Assembly: GCA_947176675.1 (NCBI GenBank)
Contig: CAMWRN010000086.1
Location: 1 to 8,727 of the forward strand
Length of the DNA stretch: 8,727 nt
DNA from: an uncultured Clostridia bacterium
Lineage (GTDB): Bacteria; Bacillota; Clostridia; Oscillospirales; Ruminococcaceae
Direction of reading: 5' to 3'
A model generated the notes under the pieces. That model was given only the letters and a program-made list of their open reading frames with translations. It did not search any database and had not been told where the DNA came from. A program made the position numbers and the translations under genes. Positions 5,912-8,727 of this stretch are shown one piece after another; the stretch's first letter is position 1, and every line of letters starts with the position of its first letter.

Positions 5912-6602
5912 GTTTATAAATGATGAAGCGGTGATAGGAAAATGGAAAAATATTGGTTGGACAGACGGCGCAAATGGATGCTCTGTTGAACGTCTGAATG
6001 ATAAAAGCGGCGAATTTGAGGATTTGTATTTTCTTCCGAACGGTGAGAATTACTGGATATTTGAGGGTTGGACGAAAGGCGTCTTGCTTATACATTACGG
6101 CGGGAATGAGCCTGTTCTTACATACAGGTATGATATACAGAGTTTTAATGATAATGATTATCTGTTTTTAAGACTTGACGATAAGACCGAGGTTTTTGTT
6201 AAGATTGATAATAACTGCTACGAAAAAACGACGCTTGGAAATCACGATAATATTGATATGCCATTTGTAAACGATGATAAAGTCATAGGGAAATGGGTCT
6301 CTGTGGGATTCGGAGGAAGAGAGTTTGCAGAGAGTTTTTTCCCCGACCAAAAGTGTAATGACCTTTATCTTCAGTCGATAGAATTTTTCGCTGGAGGAAA
6401 GCTTACTCAGAAGTATATGGACGATGTGTGGCACGATAAGTGGGCAAAAGGCTTTGTACTGAATCTACACCGTACAACCGCGGCAGCTTACAGTATTCGT
6501 GAGATAAACGGTTCGGATTATTTGTTTATGGAATGGAAAATGGGTAATTACATTTACGGTGGAATGAAGCCTAATTATTATGTGTTTGCCCGTGTAAAAT
6601 AA
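5895..6602 (+). CDS. Two-repeat beta-rich protein homologous to the sensor domain of the adjacent MerR regulator
   Basis: Function unknown. The 235 residues are two copies of one module. Repeat 1 (about 6-104) has FINDEAVIGKW (7-17), LYFLPNG (44-50) and GWTKG (58-62). Repeat 2 (about 123-235) has PFVNDDKVIGKW (123-134), IEFFAGG (162-168), WAKG (183-186), MEWKMGNY (212-219) and GGMKPNYYVF (222-231). The GKW start and alternating short strands suggest small calycin/lipocalin-like barrels; this is inference. No signal peptide or membrane segment is seen, so it is probably cytoplasmic. It aligns repeat for repeat with residues 123-354 of the MerR regulator encoded 22 bp downstream. From memory, modules with WTKG and EWKSGDY motifs recur in Bacillota regulators and hypothetical proteins. 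AGGAG is seven bases before the ATG and the start overlaps the GNAT gene. A plausible role is binding the ligand sensed by MerR. The gene is strikingly AT-rich. Confidence 0.85.
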   Translation: MSNSIEFINDEAVIGKWKNIGWTDGANGCSVERLNDKSGEFEDLYFLPNGENYWIFEGWTKGVLLIHYGGNEPVLTYRYDIQSFNDNDYLFLRLDDKTEVFVKIDNNCYEKTTLGNHDNIDMPFVNDDKVIGKWVSVGFGGREFAESFFPDQKCNDLYLQSIEFFAGGKLTQKYMDDVWHDKWAKGFVLNLHRTTAAAYSIREINGSDYLFMEWKMGNYIYGGMKPNYYVFARVK

Positions 6603-6624
6603 TGGTAAATCTGGAGATGAGATA

Positions 6625-7689
6625 ATGAAGATCGGTGAGTTTGCCAAAGCCTGCGGGATATCCGTTTCCGCGCTTCGCTATTACGACGAGCAGGGGATGC
6701 TGTGTCCCGTTTACATCGACAGATTTACGGGGTACCGCTACTACAGCAGGGTGCAGACAGAGGTCTACCGCAGGATAGCCATGCTTAAAGACGCAGGGTT
6801 CTCTTTAGCGGAAATAAAAATTATTTTGGAAACAAGCGACGGCGAAGTTATACATGAGATTTTCAGCAGAAAAAAATCGGCTCTGGAAACGGTCATTCAG
6901 AATCTCGGAGAAACCGAAAAATTTATATTGAAAGTTGATTCTATGAAACAAAACGAAAGCTTTAAGCCAGCACGGGAAAACGTTAAGTTTCCCTTTGAAA
7001 ACGACGAATCCGTTATCGGCAGGTGGGAAATTATCTCAGATGACGACAGCTGCACTGCTCTGGGCGGAAAAAAGCGGCAGATATTCTTCCTGCCGGACGG
7101 CGAGTGGTACTGGTGCTACTCGTGGACGAAAGGTAAATTCCTCTACGATGACGGCATTAACGCTTACGCCAGCGATTACGTTACCGAGCGGCGCGAGGAC
7201 GGTCTGTATATGACAATTGCGCTGAAATCCTATGATTATTCAGAAAGCGGAAAGACAGAGTCCGTTACCCTGCGAAAGCTTGACGGCAAGCGTTACACCA
7301 AAGAAGAAATTGCCCGCCAAGAAGATATTGCTCTGCCTTTTGAGGAGGACAGACGCGTCCTAGGCAGGTGGACTGCTTTTGACTTTATTTCCCGCAAAGA
7401 GGAATTCAGCGCGGAAAAGCCATATTGGGAAAAGCAGAAGCTGTACTTTAAGGAGATCGAATTTTTTGAAAACGGCGGCTGTGTAAGCATTTACGGTGAC
7501 GAGATCATCAGCGGGGACAATATGCAGACTTGGACAAAAGGATACGTCCTAAGAAAGTGGAACTGTACCGCCTGTGCATACGAGATACGCCGCGAGGGAA
7601 GCAGGGACTTCCTTATTATTGAGTGGAAAAGCGGCGATTACCGCTGGGGCGGATTTGAAACGGATTATTATGTATTTGTAAAAGAATAA
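6625..7689 (+). CDS. MerR-family transcriptional regulator with a two-repeat C-terminal sensor
   Basis: The 354-residue protein starts with a MerR winged helix-turn-helix (1-72: KIGEFAKACGISVSALRYY, then IDRFTGYRYYS, like BmrR/TipA-type multidrug sensors). A dimerising helix follows (about 75-108), then a large sensor of two modules: 123-219 (PFENDESVIGRW, IFFLPDGEW, SWTKG at 166-170) and 238-354 (PFEEDRRVLGRW, IEFFENGG, TWTKG at 302-306, EWKSGDY at 333-339, GGFETDYYVF at 342-351). The sensor is not the GyrI-like or TipAS type; it matches the stand-alone protein encoded just upstream. Aromatic and acidic residues are abundant, as in BmrR-like drug pockets, but no ligand can be named. GGAG is eight bases before the ATG. 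It is the last gene of the operon, which starts with a 19-bp-spacer promoter, so autoactivation is likely. Its base composition is more GC-rich than the two genes before it. Confidence 0.92.
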   Translation: MKIGEFAKACGISVSALRYYDEQGMLCPVYIDRFTGYRYYSRVQTEVYRRIAMLKDAGFSLAEIKIILETSDGEVIHEIFSRKKSALETVIQNLGETEKFILKVDSMKQNESFKPARENVKFPFENDESVIGRWEIISDDDSCTALGGKKRQIFFLPDGEWYWCYSWTKGKFLYDDGINAYASDYVTERREDGLYMTIALKSYDYSESGKTESVTLRKLDGKRYTKEEIARQEDIALPFEEDRRVLGRWTAFDFISRKEEFSAEKPYWEKQKLYFKEIEFFENGGCVSIYGDEIISGDNMQTWTKGYVLRKWNCTACAYEIRREGSRDFLIIEWKSGDYRWGGFETDYYVFVKE

Positions 7690-7700
7690 GAAAAAATGTA

Positions 7701-7744
7701 AAAGTTTCGTCCGCAATTTCAAAGTCGGACGAAGCTTTTTTATT
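7701..7744 (+). terminator. Strong intrinsic terminator of the GNAT-MerR operon
   Basis: The stem AAAGTTTCGTCCG (7701-7713) pairs with CGGACGAAGCTTT (7726-7738) with a single G-U pair and a 12-base loop. A T tract (7736-7741) follows. It begins 12 bases after the MerR stop codon. Confidence 0.92.
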
Positions 7745-7749
7745 CAGCA

Positions 7750-7789
7750 GATTTACCGCCTAAATAAAAATTTATTTAGGCGGTAAATC
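7750..7789. repeat. Perfect 19-bp inverted repeat upstream of the LysM-GH18 gene
   Basis: Arms 7750-7768 and 7771-7789 are exactly complementary with two bases between them. The outer part is ATTTACCGCC and the inner part is AT-only. It lies between the operon terminator and the next promoter, and touches the likely -35 box. No T tract follows, so it is not a normal terminator. It may be an operator, a second transcription barrier, or a small repeat element. The arms are unusually long for a repressor site. Confidence 0.85.
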
Positions 7790-7818
7790 GGACACTTTTA
7801 GTCGCTTATGCATATACT
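7789..7818 (+). promoter_or_regulatory. Possible promoter of the LysM-GH18 gene
   Basis: -10 TATACT (7813-7818) lies 18 bp after a poor -35, CGGACA (7789-7794), whose first base is the last base of the palindrome. Predicted start near 7825. A weak -35 next to a palindrome fits a regulated promoter; sporulation-type control cannot be excluded. Confidence 0.45.
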
Positions 7819-7847
7819 GTACAAAAATGCGTATAGGAGTGATTGAT

Positions 7848-8727
7848 CTGGAAATATACACGGTACAAGCAGGAGACACAGCACTGTCGATAGCCGAACG
7901 GTTCGGTGTATCGCTTCAAAGACTTATCTCGGACAACAGCCTTTCCGCTTCGGGACAACTTGCTGTAGGTCAGGCGCTTCTGATTTTGCGCCCAGAAACA
8001 GTACACACGTTCAGCCGCGGTGACACCCTTTTCTCAATAGCCGAAACTTACGAAACAAGCGTTATGCAGTTATACAGGAATAATCCCTTTCTCATCGGAG
8101 CGGACTATATCCCTGAAGGAACGCAGATCGCGATAACTTTCGAGACGTCACCGACCGAGGATATTCAGGTCAGCGGATTCGCCTACGGATATATAAACCG
8201 CCATGTACTTGAAGCCGCACTGCCGTATCTGACTTATGTAATAGTGTTCGGTTACGGATTTAACGAGGACGGTTCTTTAATAGAAGTAAACGACAACGAT
8301 ATTATAGAAATGTCCCACGAATACAGCGTATCGGTATTTCTGAGTCTTACTTCAATAAATGTTGACGGTACGTTCGGTTCGGGAAAGATTGAGAGGCTTC
8401 TCACAGATATTGATTTTCAGAATCTGGTAATAGAAAATCTGATAGAGGTTATCCGCCGAAAAAATGCACAGGGACTCGACATAGATATGGAATACATTTC
8501 TCCGCAGCTTAGGACGGAATTTGCGGTCTTTGTCGGAAATGCAACAAGGCAGCTTAATGCCGTTGGTCTTGAAACTCATGTGGATCTTGCGCCAAAAACC
8601 TCAGCAAATCAGGTAGGTACTCTTTATGAAGCGCATGATTACGGACTTCTCGGAAACGCAGCAAATCTTGTTTTTCTTATGACTTATGAATGGGGATATA
8701 CATACGGTCCACCGATGGCAGTAGCCC
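7848..8727 (+). CDS. LysM-LysM-GH18 peptidoglycan hydrolase (YaaH/SleL-like), 3' end beyond window
   Basis: The partial product (293 residues seen, no stop) starts with two LysM peptidoglycan-binding repeats (2-48, IYTVQAGDTALSIAERFGV; 52-97, VHTFSRGDTLFSIAETY), followed by a GH18 domain from about 106. GH18 enzymes of this layout (B. subtilis YaaH, Bacillus SleL) are N-acetylglucosaminidases of spore cortex peptidoglycan. The catalytic motif is GLDIDMEY (209-216) with catalytic E215; the first Asp of the DxxDxDxE pattern is Q208. FLMTYEWGYTYGPPMAVA (276-293) is typical of this subfamily. No signal peptide is seen, as in spore-associated relatives. The start is uncertain: CTG at 7848 has AGGAG (7835-7839) eight bases upstream and gives the family's usual MEIYTVQAGDT beginning. 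In-frame ATG 7827 and GTG 7839 would add nine or three residues, but lack a well-placed ribosome binding site. Confidence 0.88.
   Translation, partial: MEIYTVQAGDTALSIAERFGVSLQRLISDNSLSASGQLAVGQALLILRPETVHTFSRGDTLFSIAETYETSVMQLYRNNPFLIGADYIPEGTQIAITFETSPTEDIQVSGFAYGYINRHVLEAALPYLTYVIVFGYGFNEDGSLIEVNDNDIIEMSHEYSVSVFLSLTSINVDGTFGSGKIERLLTDIDFQNLVIENLIEVIRRKNAQGLDIDMEYISPQLRTEFAVFVGNATRQLNAVGLETHVDLAPKTSANQVGTLYEAHDYGLLGNAANLVFLMTYEWGYTYGPPMAVA

Noticed and set aside
5895..7689. Toxin-antitoxin reading of the GNAT gene and its neighbour
   Set aside because: GNAT toxins (TacT-like) usually pair with a small ribbon-helix-helix antitoxin. Here the enzyme is RimJ/RimL-like and the partner has no DNA-binding domain of that kind.
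1..8727. Mobile elements, CRISPR arrays, tRNA or rRNA genes
   Set aside because: No transposase or integrase protein, no regular short repeat arrays and no cloverleaf-like or rRNA-like sequence was seen.

Overview
The window looks like chromosomal DNA from a low-to-mid GC Gram-positive anaerobe (Bacillota, class Clostridia; an Oscillospirales/Ruminococcus-like lineage is my guess). The reasons are the rimP-nusA-rnpM(ylxR)-ylxQ gene order, a short 348-residue NusA without C-terminal acidic repeats, strong AGGAG-type ribosome binding sites, TTGAAA/TGCTATAAT promoters, a membrane HD-GYP protein, and a LysM-GH18 enzyme of the YaaH/SleL type. No tRNA, rRNA, CRISPR array or transposase is visible.

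Layout. (1) Positions 1-2270, minus strand: the transcription/translation housekeeping operon rimP, nusA, rnpM (ylxR) and ylxQ. It has one strong extended -10 promoter (2239-2267) and a leader with a perfect 14-bp hairpin that may be a NusA-controlled attenuator. The ylxQ end is abnormal: positions 1-42 repeat 280-321 exactly and replace the last quarter of ylxQ, so this is either a tandem duplication or a contig-edge artefact. (2) Positions 2340-4150, plus strand: a membrane-anchored HD-GYP cyclic-di-GMP phosphodiesterase candidate, divergent from rimP. (3) Positions 4188-5270: a stand-alone PfkB-family fructokinase with its own promoter and terminator. (4) Positions 5297-7744: a compact three-gene operon encoding a GNAT acetyltransferase, a two-repeat beta-rich protein of unknown function and a MerR-family regulator, closed by a strong terminator. 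(5) Positions 7750-8727: a perfect 19-bp palindrome, a probable promoter, and the 5' part of a LysM-LysM-GH18 peptidoglycan hydrolase that runs off the window.

The most interesting part is region 4. The C-terminal sensor half of the MerR regulator and the neighbouring stand-alone protein are homologous over their whole lengths, each being two copies of the same module (signature VIGKW...WTKG...EWKxGxY...YYVF). The operon starts with a TTGACT-19 bp-TATACT promoter, the over-long spacing typical of MerR-activated promoters. My inference is a self-regulated ligand-response cassette: MerR senses a ligand through the double module, the free double module binds the same or a related ligand (as a buffer or carrier), and the GNAT enzyme may modify it. 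The first two genes are more AT-rich than the MerR gene and the flanking genes, so the operon may be composite or partly acquired by transfer.
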